A stretch of 13,784 nt of DNA from a bacterium (lineage in GTDB: Bacteria; Zhuqueibacterota; QNDG01; JAFGCO01): contig JAFGCO010000015.1 of the NCBI GenBank assembly GCA_016932575.1, positions 1-13,784 on the forward strand. Reading direction: 5' to 3'. The notes beneath the pieces were generated by a model. It made no database searches. It was not told where the DNA came from and saw nothing but the letters and a program-made list of their open reading frames with translations. Both the position numbers and the translations under genes were made by a program. This document shows, piece after piece, positions 1-6,552 of the stretch (the stretch's first letter is position 1; every line of letters starts with the position of its first letter).

Positions 1-1
1 G

Positions 2-451
2 ATGTGGGCCGGTAGTCTTTCCCATAATGACTTGACCGGCTGTGGCCGGGACCTATTCTTCCCGGTCCACCAGATGGAGCACGAGGTTAGCGGCATGTAT
101 CCGGAGGTAGCCCATGGCGCCGGCTTAGCTGCCCTCTACCCCGCCTGGATGAAGTATGTGTATGCCAAGGATCTGGCCCGTTATGTCCGCTTCGCCGTGG
201 AAGTCTTCGGATGTGCCATGAATTGGGAACATCCGGAGAGAACCGCCCAGGAAGGCATAGCCCATCTGGAAGCCTACTTCCAGGCTATCGGCATGCCTGT
301 AACATTGAAGGAATTGGGTGCCGATGATGAGTCCAAGTTCGCCGAAATGGCGGATAAGTGTCTTTTCTTCGGGAAGCGGCGAATGACAGCCAAGGTGGAG
401 CTGCTGAAGGAGGATATTATCAAAATTTTTCGTATGGCCCGGGGCGCCTAG
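2..451 (+). CDS. Iron-containing alcohol dehydrogenase (group III, BdhA/YqhD-like), 3' end only
   Basis: This is the C-terminal 149 residues of an NAD(P)H-dependent alcohol or aldehyde dehydrogenase of the iron-containing family. Such cytoplasmic enzymes reduce aldehydes to alcohols during fermentation. The fragment opens inside the conserved metal-binding region: a SLSHN segment (fragment residue H8) and a later HQMEHE segment (H27) correspond to the two histidine metal ligands of this family. The following helical C-terminal half (VAHGAGLAALYPAWM, then the Y-A-K-D-L-A-R-Y stretch) matches butanol-dehydrogenase-like members. The ATG at base 2 is an internal methionine, because family members have roughly 230-250 residues before this point, so the gene starts outside the window. 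It ends in TAG at 449-451. It is not part of the defence operon, which has its own promoter downstream. The exact substrate cannot be told from the fragment. Confidence 0.88.
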   Translation: MWAGSLSHNDLTGCGRDLFFPVHQMEHEVSGMYPEVAHGAGLAALYPAWMKYVYAKDLARYVRFAVEVFGCAMNWEHPERTAQEGIAHLEAYFQAIGMPVTLKELGADDESKFAEMADKCLFFGKRRMTAKVELLKEDIIKIFRMARGA

Positions 452-736
452 GGGTAAGGAAATCCTTCGGAAACTAAGCCCTCCTTATTCGGCGATACCG
501 GCACAGGACCTACTGCCGGTCTGCCCGACGCTGATTCCACCTCCCTGGAACTTGGAAGCCTTTTACGCGTCGTCCTCCCTTCCAGGGTCTAGAACGTGAC
601 AGCTGCCTGCGTATGGCACTTATTCATGGGTTAGGCGAAAGCCAGAGTGCGGATTTTTTCTAAAAAACTAAAATATTATACCCCAAGAACTCGCGCCCCA
701 AAAAGCCCGGTATCCATGCCGGACTAAGAAAAATGG
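452..736. other. Non-coding stretch with several inverted repeats
   Basis: No convincing gene is seen here. The stretch contains three sizeable inverted repeats in a row: ACCGGCA/TGCCGGT (497-503 with 514-520), CCCTGGAA/TTCCAGGG (543-550 with 580-587), and GCACT/AGTGC (616-620 with 646-650). The last encloses a GGC-GAAA-GCC mini-hairpin at 634-643 and is followed by six T at 654-659. A weaker CCGGTA/TGCCGG pair lies at 707-722. Together these could be a structured transcript, or decayed repeat sequence plus the terminator of the upstream dehydrogenase. No known riboswitch class was recognised. Confidence 0.5.
616..659 (+). terminator. Possible rho-independent terminator of the dehydrogenase gene
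   Basis: A GCACT/AGTGC stem (616-620 with 646-650) encloses a GGC-GAAA-GCC hairpin with a stable GNRA-type loop (634-643). Three bases after the stem come six T residues (654-659). The order of stem then U-tract fits an intrinsic terminator, but the outer stem is only 5 bp and the inside is not fully paired. It lies about 200 bp after the dehydrogenase stop codon, so it might instead end a separate short structured RNA. Confidence 0.35.
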
Positions 737-764
737 TTGTAATAGATATAACATCTGCTATAAT
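737..764 (+). promoter_or_regulatory. Sigma70-type promoter of the defence operon
   Basis: A TTGTAA -35 box (737-742) and a perfect TATAAT -10 box (759-764) are separated by 16 bp. Transcription would start near 771, giving a leader of about 23 nt before the XRE gene ATG at 794. It is the only strong promoter I noticed ahead of the tightly packed operon that runs to 13254, so it probably drives all of it, though weaker internal promoters cannot be excluded by eye. Confidence 0.65.
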
Positions 765-774
765 GTGTGTTATA
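747..774. promoter_or_regulatory. Inverted-repeat operator candidate over the operon promoter
   Basis: A perfect 7-bp inverted repeat, TATAACA (747-753) and TGTTATA (768-774), has 14 bp between arms, so the arms are 21 bp apart centre to centre, about two helical turns. It brackets the -10 box and covers the expected start site. The first gene downstream encodes a 73-residue XRE-type DNA-binding protein, so autorepression by that protein is the simplest reading. This is inference; no binding data exist here. Confidence 0.45.
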
Positions 775-793
775 AACAGATAAGGAATATCCA

Positions 794-1015
794 ATGTCTG
801 ATAACTTTTCTGAATTCGTAAAAGAAGTACGACTTCAACTCGAAATGAGCCAGGAAGATCTTGCCAGAGAATTAGGCGTCAGTTTTGCGACAATAAACCG
901 TTGGGAAAATAGAAAAACAACTCCTTCCCGATTGGCTCGTAACCAGTTTGATACTTTTTGTAAAGATATGAGAAAAACTGGGAAGCTAAACCGGTCAGGA
1001 GCGGATAATGAATAA
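794..1015 (+). CDS. Small XRE-family helix-turn-helix regulator of the type I locus
   Basis: This 73-residue protein is almost entirely one HTH_3/Cro-CI domain. The helix-turn-helix runs from about residue 18 to 45, with [11 protein letters not shown] as the positioning helix and [12 protein letters not shown] as the recognition helix. Proteins of this size and type are commonly found just ahead of hsdM in type I restriction loci and are presumed to control expression, so that methylation can be established before cleavage. The start is set by AAGGA at 782-786, seven bases before the ATG. It overlaps hsdM by 8 nt. The inverted repeat around its own promoter is a likely binding site. The regulatory role is inferred from the domain and its position; it could repress or activate. 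Confidence 0.8.
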   Translation: MSDNFSEFVKEVRLQLEMSQEDLARELGVSFATINRWENRKTTPSRLARNQFDTFCKDMRKTGKLNRSGADNE

Positions 1016-2621
1016 CAATACTGGCGCAAATCTAGGATTTGAAGAAAAGTTATGGATGATGGCGGATGGCCTTCGAGGTACGATGGATTCTGCCGAGTAC
1101 AAGCATGTGGTACTCGGTCTGATCTTTTTAAAGTACATCTCCGATTCATTTCTTGAAAAGTATGAAGCGCTCCAGGCAGAAGAATACGCCGATCCCGAAG
1201 ATCGTGATGAATATTTAGCAGACAATGTGTTCTGGGTACCTTCAGAAGCCCGTTGGAGTTTTCTACAGGGAAAGGCCAAGGACCCAAAAATCGGCCAGTT
1301 GATTGATGAAGCCATGACTGCCATTGAGCGGGATAATAAGACACTCAAAGGTGTTCTTCCAAAAGATTTTGCCCGACCGGCACTGGATAAATCTCGCTTA
1401 GGAACTTTGATTGATAAAATTGCCACCATTGGTCTTGGAGATGCTGAAAGCCGCAAAAAGGATATTCTTGGTCGTGTGTATGAGTATTTTCTTGCCAAAT
1501 TCGCAGAAAAAGAAGGCAAAGGCGGCGGAGAATTTTACACACCCCAATGCGTTGTCAAGATATTGGTTGAGATGCTGGAGCCATATAGTGGACGGGTTTA
1601 TGACCCGTGCTGCGGATCAGGGGGCATGTTTGTTCAGGCTATTAAATTTGTGCAAGCTCATTCCAATGGTAACGGTAATGGTGTTCCTAATGGAATGAAG
1701 CGGGATATTGCCATTTACGGGCAGGAATCCAACTATACTACCTTCCGTCTGGCTAAAATGAATATGGCTATTCGTGGTATTGACGCGCAAATTGAATGGG
1801 CAGATACATTTCTAAACGATAAGCATAAAGATCTTAAGGCGGACTATATTTTAGCCAATCCACCGTTTAATGATGAAGACTGGGGATTCTCTAAAGTAAA
1901 AGAAGATGTCAGATGGGCTTTCGGTACACCTCCGGCAGGTGGACCCCGCAAACAGAAGGACGGTTCAACTATCAATGTGGATGGTGGCAACGCCAACTAT
2001 GCGTGGATTCAGCACTTCGTTCACCATTTAAGCCCCGGCGGAACGGCTGGTTTTGTTCTGGCCAACGGTTCTATGTCCACCAACACATCCGGCGAAGGCG
2101 AAATCCGCCAGAAACTGATCGAGGCGGACATGGTGGACTGTATGATTGCGCTACCCGGCCAGCTTTTCTACACCACTCAGATTCCTGTTTGCCTCTGGTT
2201 CATAACCCGCTCCAAGAAAGCCGATGCAAAACGGGGACATCGAGACCGGCAGGGAGAAACGCTCTTTATCGATGCCCGTAAAATGGGTTCACTTATTGAC
2301 CGGACACATCGTGAGCTTTCTTCTGAAGAAATTACCGAAATTGGGCGCACCTATCACGCCTGGCGCGGAGAGAAAAAAGACGGTGACTATGAAGATAAGT
2401 CCGGTTTCTGTAAATCAGCTACTCTGGATGACATCAAATCTCATCACTATGTGCTGACTCCCGGGCGCTATGTTGGTGCTGAAGCCATCCAAGATGATGG
2501 AATACCTTTTGAAGAAAAAATGGCTGAACTTTCCGGCACCCTTTACGAGCAGATGCGTGAATCCATCGAACTGGATGCGGTGATTCGAAAGAATCTGGAG
2601 GTGCTGGGCTATGGGGAATAA
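1008..2621 (+). CDS. hsdM: Type I restriction-modification DNA methyltransferase subunit HsdM
   Basis: This is the adenine-N6 methyltransferase subunit (537 residues, normal length). Two HsdM bind one HsdS to methylate the host sequence, and the same complex recruits HsdR. The N-terminal HsdM_N helical domain (about 10-130) contains the typical [18 protein letters not shown] segment. The catalytic domain has the AdoMet-binding motif I as DPCCGSGG (199-206) and the adenine-methylase motif IV NPPF (284-287). A short Asn-Gly-rich loop (220-229) lies between them. The helical C-terminal tail ends [13 protein letters not shown] at 997-1001 gives a good ribosome binding site for the ATG at 1008, which overlaps the regulator gene. 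The last 95 bp are duplicated in diverged form before hsdS. The stop codon overlaps the next gene start by 11 nt. Confidence 0.96.
   Translation: MNNNTGANLGFEEKLWMMADGLRGTMDSAEYKHVVLGLIFLKYISDSFLEKYEALQAEEYADPEDRDEYLADNVFWVPSEARWSFLQGKAKDPKIGQLIDEAMTAIERDNKTLKGVLPKDFARPALDKSRLGTLIDKIATIGLGDAESRKKDILGRVYEYFLAKFAEKEGKGGGEFYTPQCVVKILVEMLEPYSGRVYDPCCGSGGMFVQAIKFVQAHSNGNGNGVPNGMKRDIAIYGQESNYTTFRLAKMNMAIRGIDAQIEWADTFLNDKHKDLKADYILANPPFNDEDWGFSKVKEDVRWAFGTPPAGGPRKQKDGSTINVDGGNANYAWIQHFVHHLSPGGTAGFVLANGSMSTNTSGEGEIRQKLIEADMVDCMIALPGQLFYTTQIPVCLWFITRSKKADAKRGHRDRQGETLFIDARKMGSLIDRTHRELSSEEITEIGRTYHAWRGEKKDGDYEDKSGFCKSATLDDIKSHHYVLTPGRYVGAEAIQDDGIPFEEKMAELSGTLYEQMRESIELDAVIRKNLEVLGYGE
2527..2621 (+). 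repeat. Direct repeat copy 1: 3' end of intact hsdM
   Basis: These 95 bp encode the last residues of HsdM ([12 protein letters not shown] and on to LEVLGYGE). They match 3812-3906 without gaps at about 81 of 95 positions by hand count, a shift of 1285 bp. Both copies contain the same GGAGG ribosome binding site and the same ATG overlapping the end of the frame (GGGCTATGGGGA), used by the ORF6N gene here and by hsdS in copy 2. Confidence 0.9.
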
Positions 2622-3564
2622 GCCAATAAACGCTGCATCAGGCATTGTCAAAGCAACAAGCATACAAAGCATGATTTTCACCATTCGTGGTATTCAGGTG
2701 ATGGTGGATAGTGATTTGGCAAAAGTTTATAATGTTGAGATAAGGCGATTAAATGAACAGGTGAAACGGAATATTGAGCGATTTCCTGAGTCATTCAGAT
2801 TTCAACTGACCGAAGAAGAGTCTGAAAACTTGAGGTCACAAATTGCGATCTCAATTTCAACAGAACTTTTAAGATCGCAAATTGCGACCTTAGAAATAGG
2901 CCGTGGAAAGCACAGGAAGTACCTTCCATACGTCTTTACCGAACAAGGTGTATCCATGCTCTCTGCGGTGCTGCGTAGTGAAACAGCCATCAAGGTCAGT
3001 ATTCAGATTATTAACGCCTTCGTTGAGATGCGGAAATTTATCCAACATAACACTAATATTTTTGCCCGCCTCGACTCAGTGGAACGTCGTCAAATAACTT
3101 TTGAATCGGAAACAGAAAAAAACTTCGAGAAGGTTTTTCAGGCACTGGAAGCGGGCGAACCTCCCAAACAAGGCATCTTCTATGATGGGCAGGTCTATGA
3201 CGCCTACAGCTTTGTTGCCGATTTAATCCGCAGGGCAAAGAAAAGCCTGATTCTTATTGATAATTATTTGGATGACTCGGTGTTGACCCTGTTCTGCAAA
3301 CGTAAAAAAGGCGTTACGGCAACAATCTACACCAAGACAATCTCTAAACAGCTTGCTTTGGATCTGAAAAAGCATAATGAGCAATATCCGCCCATTACAC
3401 TTGAGATTTTCAAAGATGCCCATGACCGTTTTCTGATCATCGATGAAAAGGAAATCTACCATATCGGCGCATCTCTCAAAGACCTTGGCAAAAAATGGTT
3501 CGCTTTCTCCAGATTTGAATCAGGAGCCGTGGAAATGCTCAACAAACTGGGAGGTGGAAAATGA
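2611..3564 (+). CDS. ORF6N-domain DNA-binding protein with a PLD-like C-terminal domain
   Basis: This 317-residue protein has an N-terminal ORF6N domain (about 17-110), recognised by the [13 protein letters not shown] and [19 protein letters not shown] segments, a DNA-binding domain common in phage and prophage proteins. The C-terminal half (about 185-310) resembles the stand-alone phospholipase-D-like half found in such proteins: a [18 protein letters not shown] helix, an ILIDNYLDD strand, and HDRFLIID (271-278), which fits the HxK(x)4D motif with Arg in place of Lys. Only one such motif is visible, so a dimer would be needed for a complete active site, or the fold has lost catalysis. GGAGG at 2597-2601, inside hsdM, sets the ATG. 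It ends with an ATGA overlap into the next gene. ORF6N or RhuM-type genes are recurrent passengers in type I loci. Its role (regulator, accessory nuclease or toxin) is unknown. Confidence 0.8.
   Translation: MGNKPINAASGIVKATSIQSMIFTIRGIQVMVDSDLAKVYNVEIRRLNEQVKRNIERFPESFRFQLTEEESENLRSQIAISISTELLRSQIATLEIGRGKHRKYLPYVFTEQGVSMLSAVLRSETAIKVSIQIINAFVEMRKFIQHNTNIFARLDSVERRQITFESETEKNFEKVFQALEAGEPPKQGIFYDGQVYDAYSFVADLIRRAKKSLILIDNYLDDSVLTLFCKRKKGVTATIYTKTISKQLALDLKKHNEQYPPITLEIFKDAHDRFLIIDEKEIYHIGASLKDLGKKWFAFSRFESGAVEMLNKLGGGK
2830..2890 (+). repeat. Short in-frame direct repeat inside the ORF6N gene
   Basis: The 22-bp segments 2830-2851 and 2869-2890 match at 18 of 22 positions by hand, 39 bp apart. 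They encode LRSQIA twice, within [20 protein letters not shown] at the end of the ORF6N domain. Spacing by a multiple of three keeps the frame, so loss or gain would shorten or lengthen the linker by 13 residues rather than break the gene. Confidence 0.6.
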
Positions 3565-3797
3565 AAGTGGCAGAATTAATCCAAAAATTGCAGACCTTCC
3601 CGCAAGATGCGGAGCTAATGATTCTGAGTTACGAAGATGGTTTCGACCCTGTGACCGAATGCAGAAAAATCACCGTGAAGCCATCCAGCACCACAGATTG
3701 GTATTATGGACTATATGATGAATCAGAACAGGGAACGCCTGCCGTCCTGATCGCCTCAAAATTCACCCGCGCCGAAAAAGAGGGAAATCATGTATAG
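3561..3797 (+). CDS. Small acidic protein of unknown function (78 aa)
   Basis: The product is not assigned. The start [20 protein letters not shown] resembles a widespread class of short phage and island proteins that open with K-x-x-[ED]-L-I-x-x-L-x-x-x-P-x-D-A-E-[LV], predicted as a helix followed by a strand. The rest (YEDGFDPVTE, then a strand-rich end) is probably a small alpha/beta fold. No catalytic motif, signal peptide or membrane segment is seen. A strong GGGAGG at 3549-3554, six bases before the ATG, and the 4-nt ATGA overlap with the ORF6N stop codon indicate real, coupled translation. It travels with the ORF6N gene inside the segment bounded by the two hsdM-tail copies, so the pair was probably acquired together. 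A partner, antitoxin or inhibitor of the ORF6N protein is possible but unproven. Confidence 0.65.
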   Translation: MKVAELIQKLQTFPQDAELMILSYEDGFDPVTECRKITVKPSSTTDWYYGLYDESEQGTPAVLIASKFTRAEKEGNHV

Positions 3798-3906
3798 GTC
3801 ACGCATAAGCAAACTTTCCGGCACTCTTTATGACCAAACGAGGGAATCCATTGAGCTGTATGCGGTGATTCGAAAGAACCTGGAGGTGTTGGGCTATGGG
3901 GAGTAG
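3790..3906 (+). pseudogene. hsdM 3'-end relic kept as a 38-codon coupling ORF
   Basis: A short frame opens with ATG at 3790 (preceded by AGAGGGA) and closes with TAG at 3904-3906. After seven unrelated residues it encodes KLSGTLYDQTRESIELYAV and on to LEVLGYGE, nearly the same as the last 30 residues of HsdM; only three residues differ in that stretch. It overlaps the end of the 78-residue gene by 8 nt and the start of hsdS by 11 nt, so ribosomes could pass from one to the next through it. Clearly it is not a working methylase. It is either a scar of cassette insertion or a retained leader peptide that keeps the original hsdM-hsdS translational coupling. The relic identity is seen directly; the coupling role is inferred. 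Confidence 0.8.
3812..3906 (+). repeat. Direct repeat copy 2: hsdM tail in front of hsdS
   Basis: This is the partner of 2527-2621. Most of the 14 or so differences are silent or fall in the first third, and similarity stops abruptly upstream of 3811. The divergence suggests the two copies came from different hsdM alleles rather than from a fresh tandem duplication. Recombination between the copies would delete 1285 bp, exactly removing the ORF6N and 78-residue genes and restoring a direct hsdM-hsdS overlap. Confidence 0.88.
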
Positions 3907-5233
3907 ATCCTTAACTTTTGGCGAATGCGCTAATGAAGTGCGTGACAAAGTTCAGCCTGAAGATACCAATAGCGTAAAGTACATTGGACTTGAGCATATT
4001 GAACAAGGCACCTTACACCTGAATGGTTTTGGTTCGGCTAATGACGTTTCCAGCACTAAATCTAAATTTTCAAAGGGAGATATTCTCTTTGGAAAGCTGC
4101 GCCCTTATTTCAGGAAAGTTGTTCGGGCACCATTTGACGGTGTATGTTCAACAGATATTTGGGTTGTTCGTTCAATAAATAAAATAGACCAAGATTTTCT
4201 ATATTACTGGATGGCCTCCCAAGAGTTTGTGGATTTTTCAATGCAGGGTTCTGAGGGCACCAAAATGCCTCGTGCAAAATGGGATCATGTCAGCAGACAT
4301 CAGATTCCATTTTTTACAAAGGCCGAACAAAAAGCCATCGCCCACATTCTTGGTTCATTGGATGACAAAATAGAACTGAACCGGCGGATGAATGAAACGC
4401 TGGAAGCAATGGCGCAGGCGCTGTTTAAAAGCTGGTTTGTGGATTTTGATCCGGTTATCGACAACGCCCTTGCTGCCGGAAACGAGATTCCCGGAGAGCT
4501 TAGAGAAAGAGCCGATATCCGCGAAGCCCTTGGTGATGCCCATAAGCCGCTGCCGTTAGAGTTCCAGAAGCTTTTCCCTGCTGAATTTGTATATACCGAT
4601 GAGATGGGTTGGATTCCGAAGGGGTGGAAGGTTGTTACACTTGATGCCCTTGTTGATTTGATCGGTGGTGGAACCCCAAAAACTTCTAATGAGGAGTATT
4701 GGAATGGAATTATTCCATGGTATTCAGTAGTCGATGCTCCAAATACAGGCGATGTTTTTGTCATTGATACGGAAAAGCATGTCACAGAATTGGGTATTGA
4801 AAAATCTTCAACAAAGATCCTTCCAGTAGGCACGACAATTATAAGTGCAAGAGGAACGGTCGGGAAGTGTGCTATGGTTGGAGAATCGATGACAATGAAT
4901 CAATCTTGCTATGGAATACGAGGGAAAAAGGATATCTCTTATAGCTTTGTTTATTACACAATCAGAGAGAAAGTTGCCGACCTTCAAAGAGGTGGACATG
5001 GTTCTGTATTCAACACTATTACAAGGGACACCTTTAAAACAATTAAAATTGCGTTTGGAGAACCTGAGCTAACAGGTAAACTTGACGACAGAATTAAACC
5101 CAGCTTTGACAGGATTTTGGCAAATAGATTCTGCTCAAAAACATTGTCTATGCTTCGTGATGCCCTTCTCCCCAAACTTCTATCAGGCGAGATCCGGGTA
5201 CCGGATTCGGAAAAACTGGTGGAGGAAAACTAA
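3896..5233 (+). CDS. hsdS: Type I restriction-modification specificity subunit HsdS
   Basis: This 445-residue subunit chooses the bipartite DNA target of the methylase and nuclease. Target-recognition domain 1 covers about residues 1-142. The central conserved helical region (from A143) has the typical AEQKAIAHILGSLDDKIELN and ALFKSWFVDFDPV segments. Domain 2 starts near W239 (PKGWKVVTL, then IGGGTPKT), and the C-terminal conserved helix runs from about L396 (LDDRIKPSF) to LLPKLLSGEIRV. Both half-domains are present, so the protein looks complete. Codons in the recognition domains look more AT-rich than in the conserved regions, the usual mosaic of swapped specificity domains. The ATG at 3896 is nine bases after GGAGG (3882-3886), which lies in the hsdM-tail relic. 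The stop codon overlaps the SIR2 gene start by one base (TAATG). The target sequence cannot be predicted by eye. Confidence 0.93.
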   Translation: MGSRSLTFGECANEVRDKVQPEDTNSVKYIGLEHIEQGTLHLNGFGSANDVSSTKSKFSKGDILFGKLRPYFRKVVRAPFDGVCSTDIWVVRSINKIDQDFLYYWMASQEFVDFSMQGSEGTKMPRAKWDHVSRHQIPFFTKAEQKAIAHILGSLDDKIELNRRMNETLEAMAQALFKSWFVDFDPVIDNALAAGNEIPGELRERADIREALGDAHKPLPLEFQKLFPAEFVYTDEMGWIPKGWKVVTLDALVDLIGGGTPKTSNEEYWNGIIPWYSVVDAPNTGDVFVIDTEKHVTELGIEKSSTKILPVGTTIISARGTVGKCAMVGESMTMNQSCYGIRGKKDISYSFVYYTIREKVADLQRGGHGSVFNTITRDTFKTIKIAFGEPELTGKLDDRIKPSFDRILANRFCSKTLSMLRDALLPKLLSGEIRVPDSEKLVEEN

Positions 5234-6552
5234 TGAAAGAGGAATTGGATAGTTGGAATAACCTTCATGTGTTCAAAGTTCGAGAGCAACGCTACCCCAA
5301 ACTGGTAGAGTTTTCCAGCACAGAAGAAGAACAAAAAAAAGAAATAAAAAAACTTCGAGAGGATATTGAACCATGGCTTACCGCTCTATTTCAAAGTGAA
5401 CATCTATCTCTATTGATAGGGAGCGGCATCTCATCAGCAACTCATTACCTTGCCAAAAAAGTCCTCCCTTCCGGGATGGCACCAATTGAGTTTTCCGTTT
5501 TCAAGAAGCAGGTCGAATTGGCCAGCGAGGAGTCCGCTAAAAACTCTGGCCGTGGTACTCCCAATATTGAAGATCAGATTCGTGTGGCTAATGAATTGGT
5601 CAACGGATTGGAAATTTATATTATAACTGGCATTTATGGGGCAGGAAAACTGCGTAGGGAACTCAAGAAGTTCAATAACGAACTCCAACAGGGAATTAAT
5701 GCATTTGCGAATTCTGTCCTGGAATGCGAACAAAATATTTTGCAGTCGGCCTCCGAAACTTCCGCCGAATACCTAATGAATTTTCTAGTGAGCTTTGCCA
5801 GCCGATCCGCAACTCGTGAACGACTCAATATATTTACAACCAACTATGATCGAGTTATTGAATATGGAGCTGAATTAGCTGGAATCCGTCTTATTGATCG
5901 CTTTGTAGGGACAATTAATCCTGTCTTTCGTTCTTCACGCGTAGAGGTTGACATGCATTACAATCCACCGGGAATCAGGGGAGAACCTCGCTATTTAGAA
6001 GGAGTGGTGCAGTTTGCCAAATTACATGGGTCACTGGATTGGGTTATGCGAGATGGTGTAGTCCGTAGAGTAGCATTACCTTATGGAGCCGAGTCTATAA
6101 GTAAGTATACTGATAATGCGGATACCCTTATGATCTATCCCAATGCAGCGAAAGATCAGGAAACATCTGAATACCCATATGTAGAATTGTTTAGAGATTT
6201 TGCTGCCGCAGTCTGCAAGCCAAATTCGACGCTGATACTCTACGGATATAGTTTTGGAGATGACCATATCAATCGAGTAATCAATGATATGCTGACGATT
6301 CCTTCAACCCATATAGTAATTATCAGTTATAGAGACGAAGGTGACCGTATTAAGCGATTCTATGAAAAACTGAAACGCCCCGCGCAAATCTCATTGCTGA
6401 TCGGCAGCCATTTTGCCGATCTGAAAACCTTGGTTGACCATTATCTACCAAAACCAGCTATAGATCGGACCACATTTAAGATGGCTGAACTCCTTAAATC
6501 TCGTGGCATAGCTTCCACCCGAACAGAAGATACGGAGGACGACAAATCATGA
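5233..6552 (+). CDS. SIR2-like NADase-type effector of a SIR2-HerA antiphage system
   Basis: This 439-residue protein carries a SIR2-like NAD-binding domain. Visible motifs are the glycine-rich GSGIS (63-67), TNYD (203-206) with N204 as a likely catalytic Asn, KLHGSLDW (263-270) with H265 in the catalytic-His position, and the late GYSFGDDHIN (338-347) that closes the nucleotide site. The first 50 residues are charged and helical, probably an oligomerisation arm. There is no signal peptide or membrane segment. SIR2-like proteins of this kind that are paired with HerA are established antiphage effectors acting by NAD depletion, with nuclease activity also reported. Here the HerA gene follows directly with an ATGA overlap. 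GGAGG at 5221-5225 supports the ATG, which overlaps the hsdS stop codon. NADase action is inferred from motifs and pairing; a deacetylase role is unlikely. Confidence 0.85.
   Translation: MKEELDSWNNLHVFKVREQRYPKLVEFSSTEEEQKKEIKKLREDIEPWLTALFQSEHLSLLIGSGISSATHYLAKKVLPSGMAPIEFSVFKKQVELASEESAKNSGRGTPNIEDQIRVANELVNGLEIYIITGIYGAGKLRRELKKFNNELQQGINAFANSVLECEQNILQSASETSAEYLMNFLVSFASRSATRERLNIFTTNYDRVIEYGAELAGIRLIDRFVGTINPVFRSSRVEVDMHYNPPGIRGEPRYLEGVVQFAKLHGSLDWVMRDGVVRRVALPYGAESISKYTDNADTLMIYPNAAKDQETSEYPYVELFRDFAAAVCKPNSTLILYGYSFGDDHINRVINDMLTIPSTHIVIISYRDEGDRIKRFYEKLKRPAQISLLIGSHFADLKTLVDHYLPKPAIDRTTFKMAELLKSRGIASTRTEDTEDDKS

Noticed and set aside
707-722. CCGGTA/TGCCGG hairpin as a terminator
   Set aside because: The six-pair stem contains one G-T wobble and no T-run follows on the plus strand; on the minus strand, where T residues follow, the wobble becomes a mismatch.
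835-1519. Overlapping minus-strand frames of 169 and 174 aa opposite hsdM
   Set aside because: They lie antisense to a clear hsdM coding region, have no ribosome binding site, and read as low-complexity Ser/Arg-rich shadows.
1665-1694. Hexanucleotide-like repeat (AATGGT/AACGGT) in hsdM as a phase-variation tract
   Set aside because: There are only three imperfect units and the unit length is a multiple of three, so changes would not shift the frame; it just encodes an Asn-Gly loop.
4300-4833. Minus-strand frame of 177 aa opposite hsdS
   Set aside because: It is antisense to confirmed hsdS motifs and its translation shows no family features.
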